From contig JPGV01000020.1 of assembly GCA_000724175.1 (NCBI GenBank), positions 177,058-241,057 of the forward strand: 64,000 bases of DNA, in the 5' to 3' direction. Source of the DNA: [Candidatus Thermochlorobacteriaceae] bacterium GBChlB (lineage in GTDB: Bacteria; Bacteroidota; Chlorobiia; Chlorobiales; Thermochlorobacteraceae). The notes under the pieces are model-generated. The model saw only the letters and a program-made list of their open reading frames with translations, was not told the origin of the DNA and did no database searches. A program made the position numbers and the translations under genes. Of the stretch, positions 7,122-16,014 are shown in pieces (position 1 is the first letter of the stretch; every line of letters starts with the position of its first letter).

Positions 7122-9035
7122 ATGAAATTGCCCGACGACAAAATAGACGAAGTGCGCCGCACGGCCGACATTGTCGATATCGTCTCCGACTATGTGCGCT
7201 TGCAGCCGGCGGGACGAAATTTCAAAGCGCTCTCGCCGTTCACCAACGAAAAAACACCATCGTTCATCGTCTCGCCCGATAAGCAAATTTACAAGTGTTT
7301 CTCGACTGGCAAAGGCGGCAATGTGTTTACCTTCGTGATGGAGATGGAAAAAGTCGGTTTCATTGACGCCGTCAAGTTCATCGCCAAGCGCGTCGGCATT
7401 GATTTATCTGCCTATGACAAAGCGTCGGTGGCGACACAGAAAGACTCGCCCGAACATGACGCGCTGACGTTTGCCGCAAAGTTTTTTCACGCTGCGCTCA
7501 CCACGCCCGAAGGCAATGCGTGCTTCGAGTATTTCAAACAGCGCGGGCTTCACAACGACACGATCTCGCAGTTCGGCTTGGGATACGCCTACGACGATTG
7601 GGACAGACTGCACACTGCTGCGCAGAACGCCGGCATTGCTATCGAGACCTTGAAGACACTTGGACTTGTCTCATACAGCGAGAAGGCGGGAAAGTATTTT
7701 GATGTCTTTCGAGGCCGCGCGATGTTTCCGATTTTCTCGACTGCTGGCAAGGTCGTCGGCTTTGGCGGCAGACTCATCACCAGCGATACAGACGCGCCGA
7801 AGTATATCAACTCGCCTGAAAGCCCGCTCTACGAAAAATCGAAATTGCTTTACGCTATGAACGTCGCCAAAGACGAGATTCGCAGAAAAGGCGAAGCGAT
7901 TTTGGTCGAGGGCTATATGGACGTCATTTCGCTGCATCAAGCGGGCATTAAACATTCGGTTGCATCGAGCGGCACAGCGCTCACACCAGACCAAGCCAAG
8001 CTCATCGGACGGCTGACGAAAAATGTGATATTCATTTACGATGGCGACAGCGCGGGCATTAAAGCCATGATGCGCGGCATTGATGTTTTGCTCGAACAAG
8101 GCTTATCACCCAGCGTGGTTTCTTTGCCTGACCAACATGACCCCGACAGTTTCGTGCGCGAAGTCGGCGGCGAGGCATTTCAAACGTTTGCCAAAGCACA
8201 TCAACGCTCGTTTCTTGACTTTAAACTTGATGTCCTTCGAGCAAGCGATGCGCTCTCGACGCCCGAAAAGACAAGGGATTCCATCCGCGACCTTGTCGGC
8301 GCACTGCTCAAAATTCCCGATGAACTTGCGCGCGAATTTTATCTGAAAGCGCTCGCCGATAAACTCGATGTAGGGTTGGGCATCTTACAAAATGAAGTAC
8401 GTCGTCAGCAATCTCAGCTAAAAGAGCGCGTTAGGAAAGCACCTCCGACTGTTGCGCCGCCGCCCGCAAAAGCAAGAGAAGAAACCCACGGCGCCGCCGT
8501 CGTGCCGTTGCTTCGGGAAACTGTATCGGTTGCCGAGCGCACGTTTTTGAAAGCTTTTTTGGAAAGCACGTATCACGGGTCGGCGGTTATTGAATTTGCC
8601 CATGCGCATTTGGACTTGCTCGATATTCGGCACGCTTGGGTTCGACAATCAGTTGATTTCGTGGTGCAACGCTATGCTGCTGCAGCCGAATCCAACAAAG
8701 ACTTCGATGTCTCTACCGAAATTACGTTTTTGGAAAATGCGGAGTTAAGAAACTTCATCTCCGAACTTTTAATTGAGCCGCCGATTAGCGAGCGGTGGCA
8801 AACTGAATCGGCGATGAACTATGCGCGGCGTTGTTTGACGGCTTTTCTCGATGCGTGTTCAAAATTGATGCTGCGCCGATACGATGAATCGCTGGCAGAA
8901 AATATCGCGCGCCTACAATCCGAAGTGAGCGAGGAAAAAATCGCCGAACTCATGCTGGAACGAAACACGTTGCTTAAACAAAAAAGCGAGGCCAAACGCG
9001 AATTGGACTTGCTCGGAAAAAATCTTGTCGTTTAA
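7122..9035 (+). CDS. dnaG: DNA primase
   Basis: 637 residues. It synthesises RNA primers at the replication fork with the DnaB helicase. The N-terminal domain is in place, but the usual CPFH...CxxC zinc ligands read SPFTNEKTPSF and KCFSTGKGG, so three of four ligands are lost. This substitution is common in Bacteroidota primases. The TOPRIM core is intact: the EGYMD glutamate (ILVEGYMDVISL) and the DGD acidic pair (FIYDGDSAG). The C-terminal part beyond about 430 is diverged and helical, as expected for the DnaB-binding domain. A terminator lies just upstream, so it has its own promoter. Length is normal. Confidence 0.95.
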   Translation: MKLPDDKIDEVRRTADIVDIVSDYVRLQPAGRNFKALSPFTNEKTPSFIVSPDKQIYKCFSTGKGGNVFTFVMEMEKVGFIDAVKFIAKRVGIDLSAYDKASVATQKDSPEHDALTFAAKFFHAALTTPEGNACFEYFKQRGLHNDTISQFGLGYAYDDWDRLHTAAQNAGIAIETLKTLGLVSYSEKAGKYFDVFRGRAMFPIFSTAGKVVGFGGRLITSDTDAPKYINSPESPLYEKSKLLYAMNVAKDEIRRKGEAILVEGYMDVISLHQAGIKHSVASSGTALTPDQAKLIGRLTKNVIFIYDGDSAGIKAMMRGIDVLLEQGLSPSVVSLPDQHDPDSFVREVGGEAFQTFAKAHQRSFLDFKLDVLRASDALSTPEKTRDSIRDLVGALLKIPDELAREFYLKALADKLDVGLGILQNEVRRQQSQLKERVRKAPPTVAPPPAKAREETHGAAVVPLLRETVSVAERTFLKAFLESTYHGSAVIEFAHAHLDLLDIRHAWVRQSVDFVVQRYAAAAESNKDFDVSTEITFLENAELRNFISELLIEPPISERWQTESAMNYARRCLTAFLDACSKLMLRRYDESLAENIARLQSEVSEEKIAELMLERNTLLKQKSEAKRELDLLGKNLVV

Positions 9036-9351
9036 CACCTCGCTCTGCCATACCCTCTGGGTTTCAGAAGAGATGCGCCCCCAAGCAGTTGGTTAAAAAT
9101 TCTGGTTGTGTATCAAAGCGGTGGTTGTGTCATTCTGAACGCCGTGAAGCATCCACGCGTTCAATGGATTGCTCAGAATGACAAGCAACAGGCTCGGAAC
9201 GACGACCACTCGATGTTGTGAAATCAAACACAAGTTGGATACGCGACCAAAATTCTTTATTGCGAATACGGGTTTTGTCTGGACTTCCGTTATATTCACG
9301 GCTTGAAGTTCTTTTGTGCAACATGATATGCAACAAAAAACCGTCTGCTGA
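9036..9351. other. Intergenic region, 316 bp
   Basis: No open frame here has recognisable coding character. The centre is occupied by a copy of the dispersed repeat described separately. The remaining right-hand part should hold the promoter of the lytic transglycosylase gene, but I see no convincing -35/-10 pair. Confidence 0.6.
9122..9240 (+). repeat. Dispersed intergenic repeat, copy A
   Basis: It contains inverted 11-bp arms TGTCATTCTGA (9128-9138) and TCAGAATGACA (9173-9183). A GGCTCGGAACGACGACCA / CTCGATGTTGTG segment follows. The whole stretch aligns with the reverse complement of 47950-48063 with few differences, so it is a moving or amplified element rather than chance. Related arms occur at 31106-31184. 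It encodes nothing obvious. Confidence 0.8.
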
Positions 9352-11031
9352 ATGACACCATTTCATCGCATCTTTTGGGCGAGTTTGTGCTTGCTGTTCT
9401 GGGCAGGCTGCGCTTCGCAACAACAAACTGCTGCGGTTTCCGAAACGCCTGTCGCCACAGTCCTGACACCGACCGTCGATTCACTCGCGCTGCATCAGCA
9501 AGATTCATTGCGGCGCATACAGGCAGCGACACTTCTCGCCGAAGCCGACAGTTTACTTGCGGTCGAGATGAGAACCGCAAAACTGAAAGCGCCCGAAAAG
9601 CTCGCCCGCGTCAGAGCGCTCGCCAAATTAGCCGAACGACAAGCCAAGACTGCGCCCGATGACCTGAAAGCAACCCTTACCGAGGCACTCGAACACATCA
9701 GCGAACTTTTGGAAAATGAAGACTTGGAACGCGACAGTGTATTTTGCCGAACCGCTTATCGCCTGATTCAGCTTTACGATGAGCATGTCAAGCCGATTTC
9801 AGAAACCGACACCGACAGTCCCGCGCTCGCCGTCTATGAACGCTTCTTCGGAAGCGCTGACCGCACCGACATTGACGACGACCTCTTCATCGGGATGTTC
9901 CTGCCGAAAACGCAAATTCCGCTTGAGCTCAATAGCGAGGTCAAAAAATTCATCGGGCATTACAGCCGCGGAAAGCTCAAAGGCATTTTTCAACGCTACT
10001 TAGAGCGCGCCGAAATTTATTTTCCGGTGATGAAAAAAATCATTGCCGAAGAAAATATGCCGCCCGAAATCATCTACCTTACGCTGGTCGAGAGCGGCGT
10101 TAATCCGCACGCCCGTAGTCGCGCCAATGCTGTGGGCGCATGGCAGTTCGTTAAAGCCACCGGACGGCTCTACGGCATGGAAGGCAACAAGTGGTTCGAT
10201 GAGCGGCGCGATGTATTCAAAGAAACGCGCGCAGCAATGCGGCTCTTGCGCGATTTATACGACCTCTACAAAGATTGGTATCTGGCACTTGCCGCCTACA
10301 ATGCAGGGGGCGGACGTATCAACCGCGCGAAACGACTGACGAAGGGGTCGCACGACTTTTGGACGCTGCGCAAATACTTTCGACGCGAAACCAGTCAATA
10401 TGTCCCGCGCTACATTGCTGCTACGATTATCGCACTTAATCCGGAACGCTTTGGCTTCAAGCCGCTTCATTTTCAACCGCCGTTTGAATTCGATGAGGTT
10501 ATCGTTCCCGATTGCACGCCGCTTCAAACGATTGCCGATTACGCCAAAGTCAGTCTCGACACGCTTCTGTTTCTGAACCCCGAATTAATTAAAGGCATCA
10601 CGCCGCCTGCGATGCGCAATTACGCGCTCAAAACGCCGAAAGGCATGGGCGAGAAAATTTCCGAAGCCGTTGCGCAAATTCCCGTTAGTGAACGGCTTTA
10701 TTTTGTGGCATACAAAGCCCGACGCGACGACAATCTCAAAACCATCGCCAAGCGATACAGCGTCTCTGCCGACGCGCTCAAATCGTTCAACGAACTGGCA
10801 AACTGGAATGTAGCCAAAGGCACCGTGGTTATGATTCCGACGACGGCAAGCGTCTTTCACACTGTCAACTATTCCCTGCGCGACCTCTCGGACGACAGCT
10901 TAGAGAGGCGTTACCGCCGCTACCGCAAACGGCGCTACGCTTTCAAAGGCAAACGGCGTCGAAAATCGCCGACCGCCGCTGTCAGCATTGCTGCGCCGCA
11001 TCACGCTAAGTCGTTCACGTTGAAAAAATAA
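9352..11031 (+). CDS. MltD-like membrane-bound lytic murein transglycosylase
   Basis: 559 residues. A signal peptide with lipobox WAGC predicts a lipoprotein. After a coiled, charged region (about 50-150) comes an SLT domain: LTLVESGVNP with catalytic Glu at about 247, then GAWQFVKATGRLYGM and AAYNAGGGRINRA, typical of MltD/Slt. A LysM-type peptidoglycan-binding module lies near 450-500 (DDNLKTIAKRYSVSADALKSFN). The basic C-terminal tail (RRYRRYRKRR) is unusual and may contact anionic wall or nucleic acid. It cleaves glycan strands to 1,6-anhydro-muropeptides during growth or recycling. The gene is monocistronic. Confidence 0.93.
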   Translation: MTPFHRIFWASLCLLFWAGCASQQQTAAVSETPVATVLTPTVDSLALHQQDSLRRIQAATLLAEADSLLAVEMRTAKLKAPEKLARVRALAKLAERQAKTAPDDLKATLTEALEHISELLENEDLERDSVFCRTAYRLIQLYDEHVKPISETDTDSPALAVYERFFGSADRTDIDDDLFIGMFLPKTQIPLELNSEVKKFIGHYSRGKLKGIFQRYLERAEIYFPVMKKIIAEENMPPEIIYLTLVESGVNPHARSRANAVGAWQFVKATGRLYGMEGNKWFDERRDVFKETRAAMRLLRDLYDLYKDWYLALAAYNAGGGRINRAKRLTKGSHDFWTLRKYFRRETSQYVPRYIAATIIALNPERFGFKPLHFQPPFEFDEVIVPDCTPLQTIADYAKVSLDTLLFLNPELIKGITPPAMRNYALKTPKGMGEKISEAVAQIPVSERLYFVAYKARRDDNLKTIAKRYSVSADALKSFNELANWNVAKGTVVMIPTTASVFHTVNYSLRDLSDDSLERRYRRYRKRRYAFKGKRRRKSPTAAVSIAAPHHAKSFTLKK

Positions 11032-11052
11032 TCAACGGCAAAAACGAGACGG

Positions 11053-11877
11053 CTATGCTTGCTCAGTGATATTGACGCCCAACTCAACGCACTGCTGCAA
11101 GAGCGCATCAGTCAATCTTGGTTGCGACATGGCATAATCGACAAGCGAGATGTGCTTGATGTTATCGAGCATCAATCGAGAGAGCGCGACAGTGCGCAGC
11201 AGGTCTTTATCGCTCGGTTTGGAATTGATGTGAAGAAAAAAATGTGTGAAGCATCGGGTTCGGTCTTCGAATTCGCGCAATTTGGCAAGGTGCATCACTT
11301 TTTCCGTATCGCTGAACGACGTTGGCAGCCAAACGCTGGTTTTGATTTTAAATTTGTGCAGTTGCATGATGACGCTGAAATACTCGTCAATCGCGGCGTC
11401 GTCCGAGCCTTTTGCCGACAATTTACCCGACACAATGCCAAGGCCTGCCAACGCTAAACGCCTCACTGTTTCAGTTACTTTCGACCCTGAACTTGAGGCA
11501 AGACGGAGCACTGCATCGGGCGAGAGCGCCACGACGGTTTTATGCGCCGACGCTGCTTGAACAACTTGCTCAACGCTCTCCAATGCGTCCTCGTCCGAAA
11601 CCATCAGTATGACAAGGCTTTTCGGGGAGTTCTTTGCAGCAAGAGCAATGTCGGAGGGCGTTTTATTTGCAGTCGTGATGTATTCGCCATCGAGCGCAAG
11701 GGGCGGCGGATTTTTTTTTGCGGCGCGCCGCGCAGCGTCGAAAAATTTTTCTTCGGCGTCTCGATTCAAGAATTGTCTCGAGGCAGCCAGAAATCCTAAG
11801 GCTTCATCAATGCCGAGCCGCTCGCCTTTATCGAGTTTTTCCAGAATCGCATCGAGGGTGATGTTGAGTTTCGGCAC
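11053..11877 (-). CDS. Degenerate MqnE/CofH-like radical SAM-fold protein lacking the Fe-S motif
   Basis: 274 residues. The order of segments matches aminofutalosine synthase (MqnE) and the related MqnC/CofH: an N-terminal LDKGERLGIDEALGFL, a mid-barrel KTSVWLPTSFSDTEKVMHL followed by LREFEDRT, and a C-terminal LRTVALSRLMLDNIKHI. The CxxxCxxC cluster motif that should follow the first 60 residues is absent; the only cysteines are in RCFTHF and LQQCVEL. The protein also stops where the family's C-terminal GxNDxDGT region would begin. It is therefore unlikely to do radical SAM chemistry and may be a regulatory or scaffold relative. It starts 9 bp after the GNAT-like gene, in one operon. Homology is inferred by eye. 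Confidence 0.6.
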   Translation of the reverse strand: MPKLNITLDAILEKLDKGERLGIDEALGFLAASRQFLNRDAEEKFFDAARRAAKKNPPPLALDGEYITTANKTPSDIALAAKNSPKSLVILMVSDEDALESVEQVVQAASAHKTVVALSPDAVLRLASSSGSKVTETVRRLALAGLGIVSGKLSAKGSDDAAIDEYFSVIMQLHKFKIKTSVWLPTSFSDTEKVMHLAKLREFEDRTRCFTHFFLHINSKPSDKDLLRTVALSRLMLDNIKHISLVDYAMSQPRLTDALLQQCVELGVNITEQA

Positions 11878-11886
11878 GGGCGTCTG

Positions 11887-13020
11887 TTAAATGGCAGTTT
11901 GATATATGAGATATTCTTTGTAAGGCTCAGCGCCGATGGCTTCGGCAACTTTCGACATCGCTGTGTTGCTTTTGAGCACCCACGACAGTTCGGCTTCATA
12001 ATAGCCTTTGCGAATGCCCACCTCGACCGTCTCGGCGTTCATCACCGAGTCAACGCCTTTATTACGATATTCGGGAATGACGCCCATGACAATTGTTCGA
12101 ATGCGGTTAATTTTGCGCGAATACCAGAGAAACTTTGGCAGCCCGGTCAGCGTCATTGGATTTCCGTTCACATGTTTCAACGCGATGTTCACATCGGGCA
12201 GCGAGAGCGAGAACGCAACCGGCTCGCCTTTGTCGTTCTCAACGAAATAGATGATGTCCGGGTCGGCAATTTGTTTCAAGTCTTTGGCAAGGTTGTAAAA
12301 TTCTTCTTCGGTGAATGGCACGAATCCCCAATTAAGTTCCCACGCCTGATTGTAGAGCTGTCGGATAATTTTCGCTTCCTCCTGCCAAGCTTTCATATTC
12401 AGGTAGCGCAGTTTCAATTTCTCGCGCTTTTTGACAAGGTCGCTGATGCGCTTTAATCTCGGCAAATCTATTGTGCGTTGATTGACAATCCATGCAACGA
12501 GTTCTTGTGCGACCGTCATGCCGTAGTCTCTGCACAGGTCGTGGTAGTATGGCGGATTATAGGTCATCAGAAAGACGGGCGGCAAGTTATAGCCTTTTGA
12601 GAGCATGCCAAGTTGGTCGTTCGTGGAGGGACTAATTGGGCCTCGCATTTCGGTTTTGCCTTTCGAGACGAGCCAATTTTTTGCCGCATCGAACAGCGCG
12701 CGCGAGACAGCAACGTCGTTGATGCACTCGAAAAATCCCCAGAAGCCTGCACCGTCTTTATGAAATTCATTGTGCCGCTCGTTGGTAACCGCAGTAATGG
12801 TGCCGACCATGTTGCCATTTTTCCAAGCCGTAAAGCAGGCGCGGTCGGCGTGTTTCCAAAGCGGGTAACGCGATTTGTCCAGTGTCTTTTCGTAATCGGC
12901 AATCGGGTGCGGAACCCAGTATTTATTGAGGTCGGGATTAGTGCGGTAAATTTTCCATGCGAATTTGATATACTCGTGGATTTCTTTTTTCGAGACGGCT
13001 TCCCGTATCTCAATGCTCAT
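11887..13020 (-). CDS. GNAT-like N-acyltransferase family protein (YghO-like)
   Basis: About 377 residues from the ATG at 13020; a longer frame begins at 13092, but MSIEIREAVSKKEIHEYIKFAW is the natural start. An N-terminal region with GFFECINDVAVSRALFDAAKNWL, the RGPISPSTNDQLGML segment and YNPPYYHDL matches the YghO-type family with two GNAT-like halves. The C-terminal IVMGVIPEYRNKGVDSVMN segment looks like the acetyl-CoA-binding loop (normally R/QxxGxG/A), here RNKGVDS. The substrate is unknown. The stop is 9 bp before the degenerate MqnE-like gene, so both are probably translated from one message. Confidence 0.75.
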   Translation of the reverse strand: MSIEIREAVSKKEIHEYIKFAWKIYRTNPDLNKYWVPHPIADYEKTLDKSRYPLWKHADRACFTAWKNGNMVGTITAVTNERHNEFHKDGAGFWGFFECINDVAVSRALFDAAKNWLVSKGKTEMRGPISPSTNDQLGMLSKGYNLPPVFLMTYNPPYYHDLCRDYGMTVAQELVAWIVNQRTIDLPRLKRISDLVKKREKLKLRYLNMKAWQEEAKIIRQLYNQAWELNWGFVPFTEEEFYNLAKDLKQIADPDIIYFVENDKGEPVAFSLSLPDVNIALKHVNGNPMTLTGLPKFLWYSRKINRIRTIVMGVIPEYRNKGVDSVMNAETVEVGIRKGYYEAELSWVLKSNTAMSKVAEAIGAEPYKEYLIYQTAI

Positions 13021-13116
13021 GGCTGGAGTTTTTTGTTTGGTTCGGATATGCGAACTTACTTTTAGAATGGCTTGGGCTAATATAATCACCAAACGTCTTT
13101 TTCTAAGTTTCCGTCG

Positions 13117-13728
13117 ATGCGGCTGATGTATGTAAGTTGGATGGTTTTTACCGCGCTGTGGGCTGCGTCGTGCAATCTCTTTACGCCGCGCACGCCCGAA
13201 GAGCCGCAGAGTGCTGTTTCTTCAACGCTGGCGTTTCGCCCGCCGACGGTCGCCGATGTGGTTTTAACCAATTTATCAAACGCTTTTGTTAGCCTTAGCG
13301 CTGTTGACTACGCTCGCACGTTTTCGCCGGCGCCCACGACAGATAACTTGACCACGTCCGATTTTGTCTTTACGCCTGCGCCCGAAACGGCTGGCGTCGC
13401 CGGAACGCTCTTCCAAAATTGGACGATTCTCTCGGAGCGACGTTTCTTTGAAAACTTTCGCTCGCAAACACAGCGCGGTTCAACGCCGCAATTTCAACTC
13501 ACAATCGATGAGCGAAACATTAGCTCGCCGACCGAACTCCAACTTTCCGTGTCGTATCGCTTAACAGCGCGCTACAATGCTGCCGATATTCCGTCGGTCT
13601 GCCGTGGCAGAGCGGTCTTGCGGCTCTTGCAATCCGCGCAGGGATTTTGGTATATCCGCGAGTGGCGCGATTTTAGAGGCGAAAGCGACTTCACCATCAG
13701 CGAACTCAAACGGCGCTTGATTAACTAA
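13117..13728 (+). CDS. Small lipoprotein of unknown function
   Basis: 203 residues. The signal peptide ends in a lipobox (LWAASC, Cys19), then NLFTPRTPEEP. The mature part contains conserved-looking aromatic and acidic segments (FQNWTILSERRFFENF, GFWYIREWRDF) resembling the NTF2/SnoaL-like fold in the next gene (WKLSRWRDE). The two are adjacent and 8 bp apart, so they are probably co-transcribed relatives. No catalytic motif is visible and function is unknown. Confidence 0.78.
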   Translation: MRLMYVSWMVFTALWAASCNLFTPRTPEEPQSAVSSTLAFRPPTVADVVLTNLSNAFVSLSAVDYARTFSPAPTTDNLTTSDFVFTPAPETAGVAGTLFQNWTILSERRFFENFRSQTQRGSTPQFQLTIDERNISSPTELQLSVSYRLTARYNAADIPSVCRGRAVLRLLQSAQGFWYIREWRDFRGESDFTISELKRRLIN

Positions 13729-13736
13729 CTTGACAC

Positions 13737-14243
13737 ATGGCGCGTTGGCTTCTCATCGGCATGATTACCACTCTGGCAGTTGGGTGTTCCATCAATCCGT
13801 TTGCGCCACGCTTAGACACGTCCGACCGTAACAATGTCGGTCTCGGCGACCAGCGCACCATTGACGGATTTTTTCGCACATTTGAATTCGCCTATATCAC
13901 CAAAGACACTGCGCTTTACAGCCAATTACTCGCCGACCGATTTACATTTTTATACCGCGATTTTGACAACGGCGTCGATGTGGCTTGGCAGCGCGACATT
14001 GAACTTGTTACCACGCTTGGGCTGTTCCGAAACACCGAAGTCATTGACCTGCGATGGAACAGCGTGATTTTTCAAGATGGCGATTCGCTGCAAACGCAAG
14101 TCATTCGGAGCTTTCGACTGCGCGTCGGATTTCGGGCGACCGACCTTGTTGAAATCACAGGCAACGCCAATATGACACTGGTGCGCGCCGCTGCCAGCGA
14201 TGTTTGGAAACTCTCGCGCTGGCGCGACGAGTCAAATTTCTAA
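13737..14243 (+). CDS. Small NTF2-like lipoprotein of unknown function
   Basis: 168 residues, with signal peptide and lipobox (TLAVGC). The mature segment starts SINPFAPR, like the NLFTPR of the upstream neighbour. The remaining pattern (DGFFRTFEFAYITKDTALYSQLLADRF, then beta strands ending VWKLSRWRDES) is typical of SnoaL/NTF2-like folds, which bind small ligands or act as scaffolds. The pair is followed by the gamma-glutamyltranspeptidase gene 82 bp downstream. No catalytic residues are recognisable. Confidence 0.75.
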   Translation: MARWLLIGMITTLAVGCSINPFAPRLDTSDRNNVGLGDQRTIDGFFRTFEFAYITKDTALYSQLLADRFTFLYRDFDNGVDVAWQRDIELVTTLGLFRNTEVIDLRWNSVIFQDGDSLQTQVIRSFRLRVGFRATDLVEITGNANMTLVRAAASDVWKLSRWRDESNF

Positions 14244-14325
14244 TGCCCGCCTTGCTTGCAGAAACGCTCGATTTGTTGTTACTTCCCGCATCGATTCAAC
14301 AACATCAACAAAACACTGTCAAGGT

Positions 14326-16014
14326 ATGAAACATCTGGTTTTCGCGTTGCTTTGTGCCGCGTCGCTCTCGAGTTTTGCACAAGACCGTTTGACGGGAAAA
14401 AGTTTTGCAACGCGCTCCGAAGTTATCGCGCAAAACGGCATGGCCTGCACCAGTCAGCCGCTTGCCACACAAGTTGCGCTCGACATACTCAAACAGGGCG
14501 GCACCGCGATTGACGCAGCGATTGCGGCAAATGCGACGCTCGGACTCGTTGAACCCACCGCCAACGGCATCGGCGGCGACCTCTTTGCGATTGTTTGGGA
14601 CGCCAAGACGCAAAAACTTTATGGACTCAACGCCAGCGGACGCTCGCCCTACACACTCACGCTCGATTACTTCAAGAAGCAAAATCTCAAGCATATTCCT
14701 GCGCTGGGTCCATTGCCTGTCAGCGTGCCGGGCTGTGTCGACGGCTGGTTTGAACTTCATAAAAAATTTGGCAAGCTGCCTATGAAAACGACCCTTGCGC
14801 CCGCCATCGCCTATGCTCGCAACGGATTTCCGTTGTCGGAACTTGTCGCGTATTCGTTGGAGCGCAGCGTGGCGGCGCTTTCAAAATATCCCAACGTCAA
14901 AGAGACCTACGCGCCAAACGGCGTGCCGAAAAAAGGCGACGTGTTCAAAAATCCCAACTTGGCAACAACACTTGAAAAAATCGCCAACGGCGGCAGAGAG
15001 GCGTTCTACAAAGGCGACATTGCGCAGACGATTGAAAAATTTATGAAAGCGCAAGGCGGCTTTCTTTCCGCAAAAGATTTGGCAGACCATACATCTGAAT
15101 GGGTTGAACCGGTCTCGACGACTTATCGAGGCTATGAGGTTTGGGAACTGCCGCCGAACAGTCAGGGCATTGCCGCGCTGCAAATGCTGAACCTTTTGGA
15201 AGGATATGATTTTTCAAAAATTCCGTTTGGCAGCAAAGAGCATATTCACTACTTCGTTGAAGCTAAAAAACTTGCGTTTGAAGACCGCGCGAAGTATTAC
15301 GCCGACCCCGATTTCGTTAAAACGCCGGTCAAAGAACTCATCTCGAAAGAGTATGCCAACGAGCGACGAAAACTCATTTCGCCAGACCGTGCCGCGCGGC
15401 GTGTCGACGCGGGCAATCCCGCGCTCAAAATTGGCGGCACGACCTACCTCACTGTTGCCGATAAAGACGGCAATATGATTTCACTTATCCAAAGCAACTA
15501 TCGCGGCATGGGGTCGGGCATGGTGCCAGACGGACTTGGCTTTATGCTGCACGACCGTGGCGAACTCTTTTCGCTCACCGAGGGCGAAGCCAACACCTAC
15601 GCGCCGCACAAACGTCCGTTCCAAACGATTATTCCTGCGTTTATCACCAAAGACGGCAAGCCGTTTATGAGTTTTGGCGTCATGGGCGGTGAGTTTCAAC
15701 CACTTGGACACGTGCAAATTATTATGAACATCATTGACTACGGAATGAACGCACAGGAAGCTGGCGACGCACCGCGCATTGCACACGAAGGCTCGTCGGA
15801 ACCGACTGGCGAAAAAATGACCGACGGCGGCACGATTTTTTTGGAGACAGGCTACCCGCACGAAACCATACGCGAACTCTTGAAGATGGGACATAAAATT
15901 GGATACAGCCTCAGCGGCTACGGCGGCTATCAAGGCATTTTGTATGACGCGAAAAATAAAGTCTATTACGGCGCGTCGGAGTCGCGCAAAGATGGACAAG
16001 CCGCCGGCTATTGA
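14326..16014 (+). CDS. ggt: Gamma-glutamyltranspeptidase
   Basis: 562 residues from ATG 14326, which begins a signal peptide (MKHLVFALLCAASLSSFAQ). The open frame extends 42 codons further upstream, but that part overlaps the lipoprotein gene and lacks secretion features. It hydrolyses or transfers the gamma-glutamyl group of glutathione and related peptides in the periplasm. The precursor self-cleaves before a threonine. Here GGTTYLTVADKDG near residue 371 supplies that Thr. The N-terminal GGTAIDAAIAANATLGLVEP and GGDLFAIVWD are family signatures. The last 7 bp overlap the convergent TPR gene. Confidence 0.95.
   Translation: MKHLVFALLCAASLSSFAQDRLTGKSFATRSEVIAQNGMACTSQPLATQVALDILKQGGTAIDAAIAANATLGLVEPTANGIGGDLFAIVWDAKTQKLYGLNASGRSPYTLTLDYFKKQNLKHIPALGPLPVSVPGCVDGWFELHKKFGKLPMKTTLAPAIAYARNGFPLSELVAYSLERSVAALSKYPNVKETYAPNGVPKKGDVFKNPNLATTLEKIANGGREAFYKGDIAQTIEKFMKAQGGFLSAKDLADHTSEWVEPVSTTYRGYEVWELPPNSQGIAALQMLNLLEGYDFSKIPFGSKEHIHYFVEAKKLAFEDRAKYYADPDFVKTPVKELISKEYANERRKLISPDRAARRVDAGNPALKIGGTTYLTVADKDGNMISLIQSNYRGMGSGMVPDGLGFMLHDRGELFSLTEGEANTYAPHKRPFQTIIPAFITKDGKPFMSFGVMGGEFQPLGHVQIIMNIIDYGMNAQEAGDAPRIAHEGSSEPTGEKMTDGGTIFLETGYPHETIRELLKMGHKIGYSLSGYGGYQGILYDAKNKVYYGASESRKDGQAAGY

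Noticed and set aside
14200..14325. Longer start for gamma-glutamyltranspeptidase
   Set aside because: It overlaps the lipoprotein gene and destroys the signal peptide position.
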